A stretch of 64,000 nt of DNA, taken from Methylobacterium sp. Leaf104 (GTDB lineage: Bacteria; Pseudomonadota; Alphaproteobacteria; Rhizobiales; Beijerinckiaceae). The DNA is taken from contig NZ_LMMZ01000001.1 in the NCBI RefSeq assembly GCF_001422885.1, positions 310,753-374,752 of the forward strand, in the 5' to 3' direction. Below the pieces are notes generated by a model. That model had not been told where the DNA came from, searched no databases, and was given only the letters and a program-made list of their open reading frames with translations. Made by a program: the position numbers and the translations under genes. Positions 37,380 through 45,427 of the stretch are shown one piece after another; position 1 is the stretch's first letter, and the number at the start of each line of letters is the position of its first letter.

Positions 37380-39698
37380 ATGACTTTTCAGCAGGGAGGT
37401 AGGCGGCCCCCCCGCCTCGCTTTGAATGCGATCCGCATCACCATCCCCGCCGGCACCATTCCGGCGGCGATGGTGCCTTACGACCGCGAAACCCTGCACC
37501 GCTACCTGGATAGGGACCCTCAGGACGTCCACGTGCTCAGGATGGGGAACGAACTGGCTGTCGTCCCCCTCGTGCCGGACGCCGACCTCCCTGGGCCGAG
37601 GCGGGCACTGAGGGCGGCGGACCATCCCAACCTCGTCGCGGGTCTGGCGAGGGAAGCCGTACTCCGCGAGGTGATGACCCGGTCCGACAAGGGCTACCGC
37701 ATCACCCGGCGTCGCCCGCTGGTCGTCGAGGCGGCAGGAGCGAAGACGGAGAACGTCATTCCGCCGGAGCTCCACCTGCCGGAATGGCTCAAGAAGCGCC
37801 TGGTGATGGAGTTCGACGTCCGAACGCTCGTTTGCCGCGGCGTCGTGCAGGTCGTGCTGACCTGCACGCACCGGCTTCGAACCTTCATCGACGCCCCCGT
37901 GTCGGATCTCCGTAGGCTCGGGGTTCCGTTGGTCGGAAAGACGGTCTCCACGGTCCGGGAAAACGCCGACCCCAAGCTCGCCGACCGCCTCGGCTACGCC
38001 GGCCGCATCCTAGCCGTGGACGACGATGGCACCCTGACGCTGGAGGACCACGGCGAAGGTTCGGATACGGTCCCGGACAGCGAGCTCTACCTCGAACCGT
38101 CCCGGTCGAACTTCGCCGCCGTGGTGACGGCGCTGACCCAGGGCCGGGCGGAAAACATCCTCAAGGCGGTGGCCGAGGAGGAGGCCAGCCGGCATGGCGG
38201 CATCGCCACCCGCGACACCGTCGGGAAGGCCATCGCCTGGCTGAGGCGCTGCGAGGCCCTGACCCTCGCGGACGGCGTGCCGATGGTGTTCGGCGATCTG
38301 CTGGACCAGTCGGTCGAGGGTGCGGGCTTCCCGCGCGTCGATGCGTTCTTCAAACCGAAGCTGTCGTTCGGTCCGGGCGGCACTTCGGAGAACCGCTGGG
38401 CGCAGATGGAGCTCGACCGGACCGGCCCCTACGACCAGGAGAGCTTCCCGCGCAAGAAGCTGCGGATCGCCGTCGTGTGCGAACCGGGCATGCTTAGGAA
38501 GATGAAGGGAGTCGTCGACGACTTCCTCCACGGGCTGCCGAACGTACGGAGCACGGGGACCAATCCGCTGGCCCCGCATCCCACTGGCCTGGTCGGACGG
38601 TTTCGGCTGGAGGACCCCGTGGTCGCCTTCTTCCCGGCCGCCGGCGACAGGGGGCGTGACTATGCGGAGGCGGCCCGGGCGGCCAACGCCGACGCGGCCG
38701 ACCGGGACGACCGCTGGGACCTCGCCCTCCTGCAGGTCTCCCGGGAGTGGCAGGAGCGCTCCTACGACGACAGTCCCTACTGGATGGGAAAGGCCGCCTT
38801 CCTCAAGCAGGGTACCGTCGTCCAGGCGCTCTCGGTCGAGACGGTCGCGATGGACGATCTCCCCTATGCGATGGCCTTGGCGAACGTCGCGCTCGGCGTC
38901 TACGCGAAGCTCGGCGGGCTGCCTTGGCTGCTGCCGGCTCCGCGGGGCGACGCCCACGAGTTCGTGTTCGGCCTGGGCACCCACGTGGAGAAGGACGGGC
39001 GTCGCGGCGCCGGCCAGCGGGTCGTGGGCATCGCGACGATGTTCACGGCGCAGGGTGCCTTCGTGCTCGACAGCAGGACCTCGGCGGTGAGCTACGAGGG
39101 CTTGCCGGAAGCGCTGAAGACCGTCGTGGTCGATGCGATCCGACGTGTCCGCGCCGAGGAGGCCTGGCGGCCCGACGATCCGGTCCGCCTCGTCTTCCAT
39201 GCCTTCACCCAGATGGGCCGCGACAGCGCGAACGCCGTGGTCGAGGCGGTCAGGGGGCTTGGCCTGACGCGCATGCAATTCGCCTTCCTGCACGTCGTCG
39301 AGGACCACCCGTTCACGATCTTCGACCTCGAAGCCGAGGGGGATCGCAAGTCGCCGCTCGCGCCGGAGCGCGGCCAGGCCGTCGAACTCGGCGACCGCGA
39401 GTGGCTGGTGGCCTTGACCGGTCGGAAGGAGGTCAAGGGCATCCGACAGGGCCTGCCCGATCCGGTCCTGCTGCGTCTCCACCACCTGTCGACCTACGCG
39501 AACATGGTCGCGCTCAGCCGGCAGGTCTCCGATTTCGCCTGCCATTCCTGGCGGACCTTCACGCCGTCCCGCCTGCCCGTCACGCTAGGCTACGCCGACC
39601 AGATCGCGCAGCAGCTTTTCGGGCTCGAACGCACGCCGGGCTGGGACAGGGACGCCGTGCTCGGCAACCCGGTCATGAGGCGTCCGTGGTTCCTGTGA
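37380..39698 (+). CDS. Catalytically inactive long-B-type prokaryotic Argonaute
   Basis: A 772-residue protein, the length of RsAgo-like long Argonautes. Order: N domain; a reduced PAZ-like region (FDVRTLVCRG, then AGRILAVDDDGTLTLEDHGE, ~145-240); MID with the guide 5'-phosphate residues Y467, K471 (PYWMGKAAFLKQG), Q482 and K510 (VYAKLGGLPWLL); and PIWI (~525-772) ending TPSRLPVTLGYADQIAQQLFG. The PIWI tetrad is gone: GLG (near 531-533) replaces the first aspartate and no aspartate stands at the FHAFTQMG strand. It should bind a guide and target without cutting. Its stop overlaps the nuclease start. ATG at 37380 has no strong ribosome binding site. Confidence 0.88.
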   Translation: MTFQQGGRRPPRLALNAIRITIPAGTIPAAMVPYDRETLHRYLDRDPQDVHVLRMGNELAVVPLVPDADLPGPRRALRAADHPNLVAGLAREAVLREVMTRSDKGYRITRRRPLVVEAAGAKTENVIPPELHLPEWLKKRLVMEFDVRTLVCRGVVQVVLTCTHRLRTFIDAPVSDLRRLGVPLVGKTVSTVRENADPKLADRLGYAGRILAVDDDGTLTLEDHGEGSDTVPDSELYLEPSRSNFAAVVTALTQGRAENILKAVAEEEASRHGGIATRDTVGKAIAWLRRCEALTLADGVPMVFGDLLDQSVEGAGFPRVDAFFKPKLSFGPGGTSENRWAQMELDRTGPYDQESFPRKKLRIAVVCEPGMLRKMKGVVDDFLHGLPNVRSTGTNPLAPHPTGLVGRFRLEDPVVAFFPAAGDRGRDYAEAARAANADAADRDDRWDLALLQVSREWQERSYDDSPYWMGKAAFLKQGTVVQALSVETVAMDDLPYAMALANVALGVYAKLGGLPWLLPAPRGDAHEFVFGLGTHVEKDGRRGAGQRVVGIATMFTAQGAFVLDSRTSAVSYEGLPEALKTVVVDAIRRVRAEEAWRPDDPVRLVFHAFTQMGRDSANAVVEAVRGLGLTRMQFAFLHVVEDHPFTIFDLEAEGDRKSPLAPERGQAVELGDREWLVALTGRKEVKGIRQGLPDPVLLRLHHLSTYANMVALSRQVSDFACHSWRTFTPSRLPVTLGYADQIAQQLFGLERTPGWDRDAVLGNPVMRRPWFL

Positions 39699-40942
39699 GC
39701 GAGGGACCGACCATCGCGGCGATCAGGGCCAGCCTCGTCTCGGCCGCCCGGGTCGACGGCGAGACACCGCTGTTGCTGGCATTCCGTTCGTTCATGCTCG
39801 GCGAGCATGGTCCTCTCGCCGCCCTTGCCACCGACGCGTCGGAGGCGCTGGCAAGCCCGGGAGCACGGTCCGCCGCCCATGTCGCAGTCCTCGGCTACGC
39901 GGCCGCCGCCCACGTCCTTGCCGGCAGCTTGGTTCCCGCCCTCGCCGACGGCATCGTATGGCTTTCCGAGAGGCCCTGGAACCGTCCCCTCCGGGAGGCG
40001 ACGCTGGAGGTCGATGGGCTGTCCATGCTCGGCGTGGCGCTGGGCGCGCGCGGTTCGGATGGATCGGCCCTCGCCACCCTTACGGCCCTCGCCGCCGCCA
40101 GCGCCGGCAGGCCGAACCTGTCGGATTTCAACCTGTCCCTGATGGTTGCCGCAGCGCATATCCTGTCGGCCCCCGGCCGTCCCGACCTATCCGCGATGTT
40201 GCCGGAGGCACGGGTGGCGTTCGCCGACCTTGGACTTATGCCGAGGGACGAAGGCAGCGGTCCCCCGGCATGGCGCAACGCGGTGCGGCTCGCGCCGGGG
40301 GAAGGCGGCACAGGCCGGGCCGCCCTGACGCTGCGGGCGTTCGACGCCCTCTGCGAGCGAAACATCCCCGCCCGCCTCGGACGCCTTGAGGTCGAGGACG
40401 TTGTGCGGGTCCTGAAGGGCGTGGAACGCTCGATGCAGGAATGGACTTGGGAGGACCGTTCGCCCACCCCGAAGTCGGCTGGGCCGGTGAAATGGCAGGT
40501 CCGGAACGAGTACCACGTCCAGAACCTGCTCTGGGCGGTCCTGGCACCGTTGTTCCCCGACCTGTGCCGGGAGGAATACACCTCGCCGGTGGGTCACAAG
40601 AACCCGCGCATGGACCTGACGATCCCGAGCCTGAAGCTCGTGATCGAGGCGAAGTTCATGCGTCCGGGAAAGAGCTTCGCGGACATCCAGGAAGAGGTGA
40701 GCGCCGACAACACGCTCTACGGGGCTGACCCGAAGTGGGAGGTGCTGATTCCGTTCGTCTGGGACGACTCACGCCGGAGCGAGCACCACGCGACGCTGAT
40801 CGAGGGTATGCGACGGATGTCGATGGTGCCGGACGCAATCGTGATGTCACGTCCGGGCAAGATGGATGTGCCCGAGGGGGAGGCACCCCGCCCGATCCGC
40901 GGGAAGCCCGTCACCAATGGCCGGCGACGACCGGCTTCATGA
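39695..40942 (+). CDS. Argonaute-associated PD-(D/E)XK nuclease
   Basis: A 415-residue protein. The C-terminal ~150 residues match the DpnII/MboI-type REase fold: NEYHVQNLLWAVLAPLFPDL, then D307 and E318-A-K320 in RMDLTIPSLKLVIEAKF, the PD-(D/E)XK core with metal ligands intact. The N-terminal ~240 residues are helical and unrecognised, possibly the interface with Argonaute. GTG at 39695 overlaps the Argonaute stop (GTGA), so the pair is co-translated. By analogy with inactive long-B Argonautes paired with nucleases, it is likely the effector degrading DNA once the Argonaute finds its target; this is inference. Confidence 0.85.
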   Translation: MSEGPTIAAIRASLVSAARVDGETPLLLAFRSFMLGEHGPLAALATDASEALASPGARSAAHVAVLGYAAAAHVLAGSLVPALADGIVWLSERPWNRPLREATLEVDGLSMLGVALGARGSDGSALATLTALAAASAGRPNLSDFNLSLMVAAAHILSAPGRPDLSAMLPEARVAFADLGLMPRDEGSGPPAWRNAVRLAPGEGGTGRAALTLRAFDALCERNIPARLGRLEVEDVVRVLKGVERSMQEWTWEDRSPTPKSAGPVKWQVRNEYHVQNLLWAVLAPLFPDLCREEYTSPVGHKNPRMDLTIPSLKLVIEAKFMRPGKSFADIQEEVSADNTLYGADPKWEVLIPFVWDDSRRSEHHATLIEGMRRMSMVPDAIVMSRPGKMDVPEGEAPRPIRGKPVTNGRRRPAS

Positions 40943-41219
40943 CCTCGTAGACGACCGGGAACTCCTTGAACGCGCTGACTTGCCGCTCGGGCCGGACCGA
41001 GGACTTGGAGTTCATTCTCACGACGATGACGTCACCATCGGGGGTGGCGCGACGCATGACCGTGACGGAGCCCGTCGGAGCGCCGAGGGACTGGAGCAGC
41101 TGTTTCCGAACGGCTGGCTCTGCCCGCCTGGCGGACATCCTGTCACTCCAAAGGTTGATACGAACGTGACCGGTGACCGAACGCGTCGTGTTCCAGGCTC
41201 GCACGTTGCCGCGGGACAT
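40911..41219 (-). CDS. 102-residue unknown protein, third gene of the lipase-protease operon
   Basis: Starts at ATG 41219 (MSRGNVRAWNTTRSVTGHV), one base after the stop of the trypsin-like gene, so it is tightly coupled. Basic, with a predicted strand-rich centre (TGSVTVMRRATPDGDVIVVRM) and the C terminus VVYEVMKPVVAGHW. I recognise no family. Its 3' end overlaps the nuclease gene on the other strand by 32 bases. It might be a substrate, inhibitor or adaptor of the protease; nothing in the sequence decides. Confidence 0.65.
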   Translation of the reverse strand: MSRGNVRAWNTTRSVTGHVRINLWSDRMSARRAEPAVRKQLLQSLGAPTGSVTVMRRATPDGDVIVVRMNSKSSVRPERQVSAFKEFPVVYEVMKPVVAGHW

Positions 41220-41220
41220 C

Positions 41221-42345
41221 CTAGATCGCGTGGTGACCTGATACCAGTTCCATGTCGAGATCCTTAAGGATCGGCGCCAGGGGGAGCATGAGCGTCTCAT
41301 TGACGCCTCCGCGACCTCCGATAACGAGCCCGACGGCCTTGCGCTTCCCGTTCTCCGGCCGCGTGCAGACCAACGCGCCCGAATCCCCGTTCACTGCAAA
41401 CGGCATGTTGCCGTAGCCTCGCAGGAGATAGACGGGCTCGAAGAAGACCGACGCTTTGAAGGGCACCATCTCGTCGGCGCCGTGGAAGATCGTCTTCTCG
41501 TAGTCGATCCGGATCGGGCCGACGATCTCGCTGTCGATCATGCCGACCGTGTGCCCTGTGGTCCGACCGACCTTCTCGATCTCCATGTCCTCGTCCGGCT
41601 CCGCCACGTCGACGGGCGTGTCGTACTGGGTGCCCTGTGAGGACGAGACGATGTCGGCATCCGACAGTTCGAACACCGCCGCGTCTCGGTTGACCTTGTA
41701 GCTCTGGACGGTGGCCGGATCGCCGGCATGGAAGACCAGAGACTGCCTGTGGTGTCCCACTGTCCGCGGGTCTGGAAAACCTGCGCCGACGTCAAGGATG
41801 CCGGGCGTGACGATGGGACATTCCACGCGCGCATTCGAGCATCCGCCTGTGACGTGGTTGCACGACAACCCGAACAGCTTGCCCGCCTTGTCACGTAGGA
41901 TGGCGCCCATGGTGCCCGCCTCGCGGATATTGCCTGGGCTGATCGACGAACCACAGGTGACACGACCATTCAGCAGCGCGACCGCGTCTTGGGCAGGCGG
42001 TATCGCGGTGTCGATCTGGAAGGGATGCGCCACGCGGAATTCGACCGCCACGCCGAGCGAGACGGTCTCCTTGAGGGCTGCCAGTTCCTTTCGGTTAAGG
42101 GCGCGGCGGGTGTAGATGTAGATCCTCGGCTCGCGATTGCTTCCCGCGGAGAACCCGACGGCCGTAATCGGCTTGGTAACGAAGATGCCCGCCGTCGCCG
42201 CGAAGGATGCTGGCGCATCAATCACGTCGCCGGGCGGCGCGACCGCGCGACCCTGGCTGAAGACGTTGATGCTCTCCGCCCAGGCTCGTATCCCCAAGGC
42301 TGCGCGCCTTACGGATTCGCGGTTCTGCGGCTCGGTTTCGGGCAT
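41221..42345 (-). CDS. Trypsin-like serine protease
   Basis: A 374-residue protein whose C-terminal ~240 residues have a chymotrypsin-fold triad: H164 in GLSCNHVTGG, D221 in VNRDAAVFEL and S322 in NGDSGALVCT. There is no signal peptide, so it should act in the cytosol. The first ~125 residues are a separate domain of unknown type. It sits four bases downstream of the lipase-like gene and one base before the 102-residue gene. Trypsin-like domains in bacterial conflict operons often activate a partner by cleavage, which makes the neighbouring lipase a plausible target (inference). Confidence 0.85.
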   Translation of the reverse strand: MPETEPQNRESVRRAALGIRAWAESINVFSQGRAVAPPGDVIDAPASFAATAGIFVTKPITAVGFSAGSNREPRIYIYTRRALNRKELAALKETVSLGVAVEFRVAHPFQIDTAIPPAQDAVALLNGRVTCGSSISPGNIREAGTMGAILRDKAGKLFGLSCNHVTGGCSNARVECPIVTPGILDVGAGFPDPRTVGHHRQSLVFHAGDPATVQSYKVNRDAAVFELSDADIVSSSQGTQYDTPVDVAEPDEDMEIEKVGRTTGHTVGMIDSEIVGPIRIDYEKTIFHGADEMVPFKASVFFEPVYLLRGYGNMPFAVNGDSGALVCTRPENGKRKAVGLVIGGRGGVNETLMLPLAPILKDLDMELVSGHHAI

Positions 42346-42349
42346 GAGA

Positions 42350-43672
42350 TCAGACGACCGTGACGGCGAAGACGGCCATTCCGTCCCCTGTGGTTTCGTG
42401 GGTGCCGGAGAAGGAGATCCGGTAATGACCGGGGGCTGAGCCTGGGTCGAGCAAGAACATCAACCCGGATGTTCGAGCTCCGTTCCAGGTCAGGTGCTGC
42501 GTTCCGGACCTGGAAAAAGGCTGCGCCGTGATGTCGGGCGTGAACTCTATGGCCAAGTCGCCATCGACCCGCGCTGACCGTTGATCGAGGACCAGCATGA
42601 GCTCGATGTCCTCGCCGGGCGAGAACGATGCCCTGGCCGGAACGACCCGGAGCAGCGGCTTGCCGTCCTTCGTGGAGAAGGGCGTGTAGGGCATCCTCGC
42701 GCCAAGGGCGCGGTACATCAGGTCCCTGATCTCGGTGTTCCGGAAGATCTCGCTGTGTTCGCCCGGGGCGACGTGATGCCTGACGTCGCCTCTCACGGCG
42801 CTCCAGAGCGGCACCGTTCCGTCACCCGCGTCGCCGCCGCTGATCCTGGAACGATGCTCGCCCACAGCGTCGACGCGCAGGCACGTATCGAGCCCACTGC
42901 CCGCTAGGTAGAGGTACCGGACATGCTCCGGCTTCGCCTGCCGCACGAGGATGGCGTGGGCATCCTTGGCGCAGGTCATATTGGCCGCGCATAGGCCGAA
43001 CCTCTCTGAGATTTCCGGGGCGTAGATGTCGACGGGGTCGACGCGACCGGCGCGCACGTCCCACACCACGTTCTCGCCCGGCGGGGGGAAGAGTTGGTAG
43101 AGCGCTGGATATCGCGGATCGGCAGCCATTCTCTGGATGTCGGACGGCGCCAAACCCATGCTGCCTTCCAGTCCTATGGCCCGGACGAAAGCGACCGGCG
43201 CGCCCTGGTGAGGCCCCGCCAGGGCGATCAGGCTTCGGATCTGAGGGAACCACTCGCGGGACTCGAATGACCCGCTCTCCAGAAGCATCCGACTGACGAG
43301 GCAGCCCATCGAATGCGCCACGATGTGGATGCCTTCGCGCTCGCCGGGAGGTATCCCTTCGATGAGGTCGGCGAGGCTGGATGCCGACTTTCGAATATCC
43401 TTGCGCCAGTCGTAGCCGAATGGATGCAGGCCGCGAACCGGTGCTCCCGAATGGCCTGCGGTGATCAGCGACAAGTCGCCGAGGATGTGCTCGTAGATCA
43501 GCTTGCAAGCGACGTTTCGGATCGGACCGCCGGGCTGGACACCGTCCCCCAACAGCCGGTCCATGCGCCGATAGCCTTGCACCACTTCCAGCACGCTGGG
43601 CGGCCACACCGTTCCCTGGTCGTCGTGCAGTTCACTTCCGAGGATGCCCGGGACGAAGATCACAGCTTCCAT
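42350..43672 (-). CDS. LCAT-like alpha/beta hydrolase (lipase/phospholipase)
   Basis: A 440-residue hydrolase starting MEAVIFVPGILGSEL, the oxyanion-loop motif of the lecithin:cholesterol acyltransferase family. The nucleophile elbow is AHSMG (S121). The acid is D284 in GDGTVPLW and the histidine H306 in PGEHSEIF. A beta-sandwich-like C-terminal ~100 residues follows (LRVVPARASFSPGEDIEL). No signal peptide is seen, so it may act on membranes from inside the cell, a known way to kill or arrest an infected cell. It is the first gene of a three-gene operon. ATG at 43672 is chosen because homology starts there. Confidence 0.85.
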   Translation of the reverse strand: MEAVIFVPGILGSELHDDQGTVWPPSVLEVVQGYRRMDRLLGDGVQPGGPIRNVACKLIYEHILGDLSLITAGHSGAPVRGLHPFGYDWRKDIRKSASSLADLIEGIPPGEREGIHIVAHSMGCLVSRMLLESGSFESREWFPQIRSLIALAGPHQGAPVAFVRAIGLEGSMGLAPSDIQRMAADPRYPALYQLFPPPGENVVWDVRAGRVDPVDIYAPEISERFGLCAANMTCAKDAHAILVRQAKPEHVRYLYLAGSGLDTCLRVDAVGEHRSRISGGDAGDGTVPLWSAVRGDVRHHVAPGEHSEIFRNTEIRDLMYRALGARMPYTPFSTKDGKPLLRVVPARASFSPGEDIELMLVLDQRSARVDGDLAIEFTPDITAQPFSRSGTQHLTWNGARTSGLMFLLDPGSAPGHYRISFSGTHETTGDGMAVFAVTVV

Positions 43673-43923
43673 GACGACGACCACTCCAAGCTGCCGCGAC
43701 CAAAAGCGCCTACGCTCAGATAGTGCCACGCTGGCTCCGGCGCATCGTGATCAGTTCGGGCCGTCCGCCGGACACGGCAGGCGTTCGCATCGCACAGAGG
43801 GTATCGGATAGCGCTACCCGATACCCGCCGTCGGAGTCGCGAATCCCGCGGCTTCGACCGCCCCGCGTGACGGGTGCTTAACCCAGCCCAGGCATGCTCC
43901 GCCCGATCCCCGGAGCACCCTTG

Positions 43924-44616
43924 ATGCCCAGCGAACTCTCCGTCTTCATGGTCGCCGACGCCATGCTCGCCAGGGGCGAGAAGCCCAGCCTGCGGAAGGT
44001 GCGCGAAAGGCTCGCCACCGGCGGCTCGCCGCGCGAGGTCTGCAAGCACCTCCGCGCCTGGCGCAAGAAGCGCGGCTACGACCCGAAGCTGGAGCCGACC
44101 GACATGTCGAAGGACATGAAGGCCGCCGCCCAGGCCCTCGGCATGGACCTCTGGAAGATGGCCAAGCGAGAGGCCACCCAGACGTTCTCGCGCGAGCGCG
44201 AGCAGGCGAAGGCCGACCAGTCCGGTGAGAAGGAAGACCGCGAGCACCTCCTGGGCATGATCGAGACGCTCCAGGTCGAGAACGCGGCGCTGAAGGCCAA
44301 GGGCGCCGCCGCCGACCAGGATGGCGAGCGCCTCCAGGCGCGGCTGGCCAAGGTCGAGAACCAACTCGATCGCTTCCGCGCCGAGGAATTCTGGGACCGC
44401 GTCATGCGGGAGATCGGCGAGATCCTTGCTGACAAGGGCGCCCTGACGCCCGCCGAGATCCTGCCCGAGCTCCGGAACTGGACCATACGGGGCGCTGCCC
44501 TTCACAAGGAGCCGCTCACCCTGGGCGTGCTCAAGAAGAAGATGGACGTCCGCGTCACGCACGGAAAATACTTCGAGCCGCCGCAGGATGGCCGTTACGC
44601 CAGGAAGGCAAGCTGA
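43924..44616 (+). CDS. KfrA-like DNA-binding coiled-coil protein
   Basis: A 230-residue protein with the N-terminal KfrA-type DNA-binding domain: VADAMLARGEKPSLRKVRERLATGG then EVCKHLRAWRKKRG. A central coiled coil follows (about residues 90-165, with repeated Glu/Lys/Ala/Gln). KfrA proteins are plasmid-encoded regulators that also help partition. The family is common on plasmids and islands and supports mobile origin. ATG at 43924 is the family-like start. A C-terminal domain of ~60 residues is unassigned. Confidence 0.75.
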   Translation: MPSELSVFMVADAMLARGEKPSLRKVRERLATGGSPREVCKHLRAWRKKRGYDPKLEPTDMSKDMKAAAQALGMDLWKMAKREATQTFSREREQAKADQSGEKEDREHLLGMIETLQVENAALKAKGAAADQDGERLQARLAKVENQLDRFRAEEFWDRVMREIGEILADKGALTPAEILPELRNWTIRGAALHKEPLTLGVLKKKMDVRVTHGKYFEPPQDGRYARKAS

Positions 44617-44677
44617 CCTTGCGATCCAAACCGGTCGCAGGGTCAGCCGCGCCCCGTTCAGGGCGGCCTCACAAGCC

Positions 44678-45136
44678 TCAGGTCGTGGAGGTGCCGAACT
44701 CCAAGGCCGCCGACCGAACGTCGGGTTCGCGGTCACCGGACACCTTCGACGGACGGAAGGTGTAGATCGACCCGGAGCCGTAACGGCTGTCGACCGTCAC
44801 CTTCACTCCACGCCGGACCCAACGGCCACCAAGCTGCTCCACCACGAACCGCACGAGACGACCCGTGTACTTCTTCATCTCGTCGGTGAACCCGGCGTCG
44901 CCGACCAGCGCGTGCACGAAGGGTTCCGTCGCGATGACAGGCGGGCGCGAAGGTGCCGCGACCACCGCGCCTATGAGTACAGCCACCCCGAAGCGGGAGG
45001 TGAGAAGTCGGAAAACCTCACGCCCCACTTTGGATGCGTGTGCGGCTGCGTGAGAGCCCGCCGTGAACCCTTGCGCCGCGGAAAGGTTCGGGTCCGGCTG
45101 CAGGGCGATAAGATCGAGTTGATAGTTCCTAAGCAT
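44678..45136 (-). CDS. Hypothetical protein with one possible membrane segment
   Basis: A ~152-residue protein from ATG 45136 (MLRNYQLDLIALQPDPN). It has a hydrophobic stretch FGVAVLIGAVVAAP and a strand-rich C-terminal half containing KVTVDSRYGSGSIYTF. No family is recognised. The start is uncertain; in-frame ATG codons exist upstream. The region 45137-45427 contains the inverted repeat CGTCA-CATA-TGACG (45251-45264) and no supported gene. Confidence 0.5.
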   Translation of the reverse strand: MLRNYQLDLIALQPDPNLSAAQGFTAGSHAAAHASKVGREVFRLLTSRFGVAVLIGAVVAAPSRPPVIATEPFVHALVGDAGFTDEMKKYTGRLVRFVVEQLGGRWVRRGVKVTVDSRYGSGSIYTFRPSKVSGDREPDVRSAALEFGTSTT

Positions 45137-45427
45137 GGTGGTCGGTCCTTGATCGAGGGACACCGTCATCGGCGTTGCCGTTGCGTCGATGCGTAGCCGC
45201 ATCCTGCTGGGCAAGGCGTCAAATAAGCTACGTGCTATGGAGTTGCAAGGCGTCACATATGACGTCTATCCGAGGTGCTTGGCTGGGCCTGGGCGTCACG
45301 GGATCGGTCGATGGCCAGCATCGTCGCCGGAGGTGATCAGGCAAGCTGTCTCTGCCCGGGTTGAGGCACCCATCCGAATGGCCTCGATCCGAAAGCCGCT
45401 TTAACCGCCGCGCGTCGCATCCTGCGC

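Noticed and set aside
37380..40942. Classification as a pPIWI-RE three-gene module
   Set aside because: That module usually carries a DinG-type helicase and a different PIWI family; here MID and PAZ-like features match long-B Argonautes and no helicase gene is nearby.
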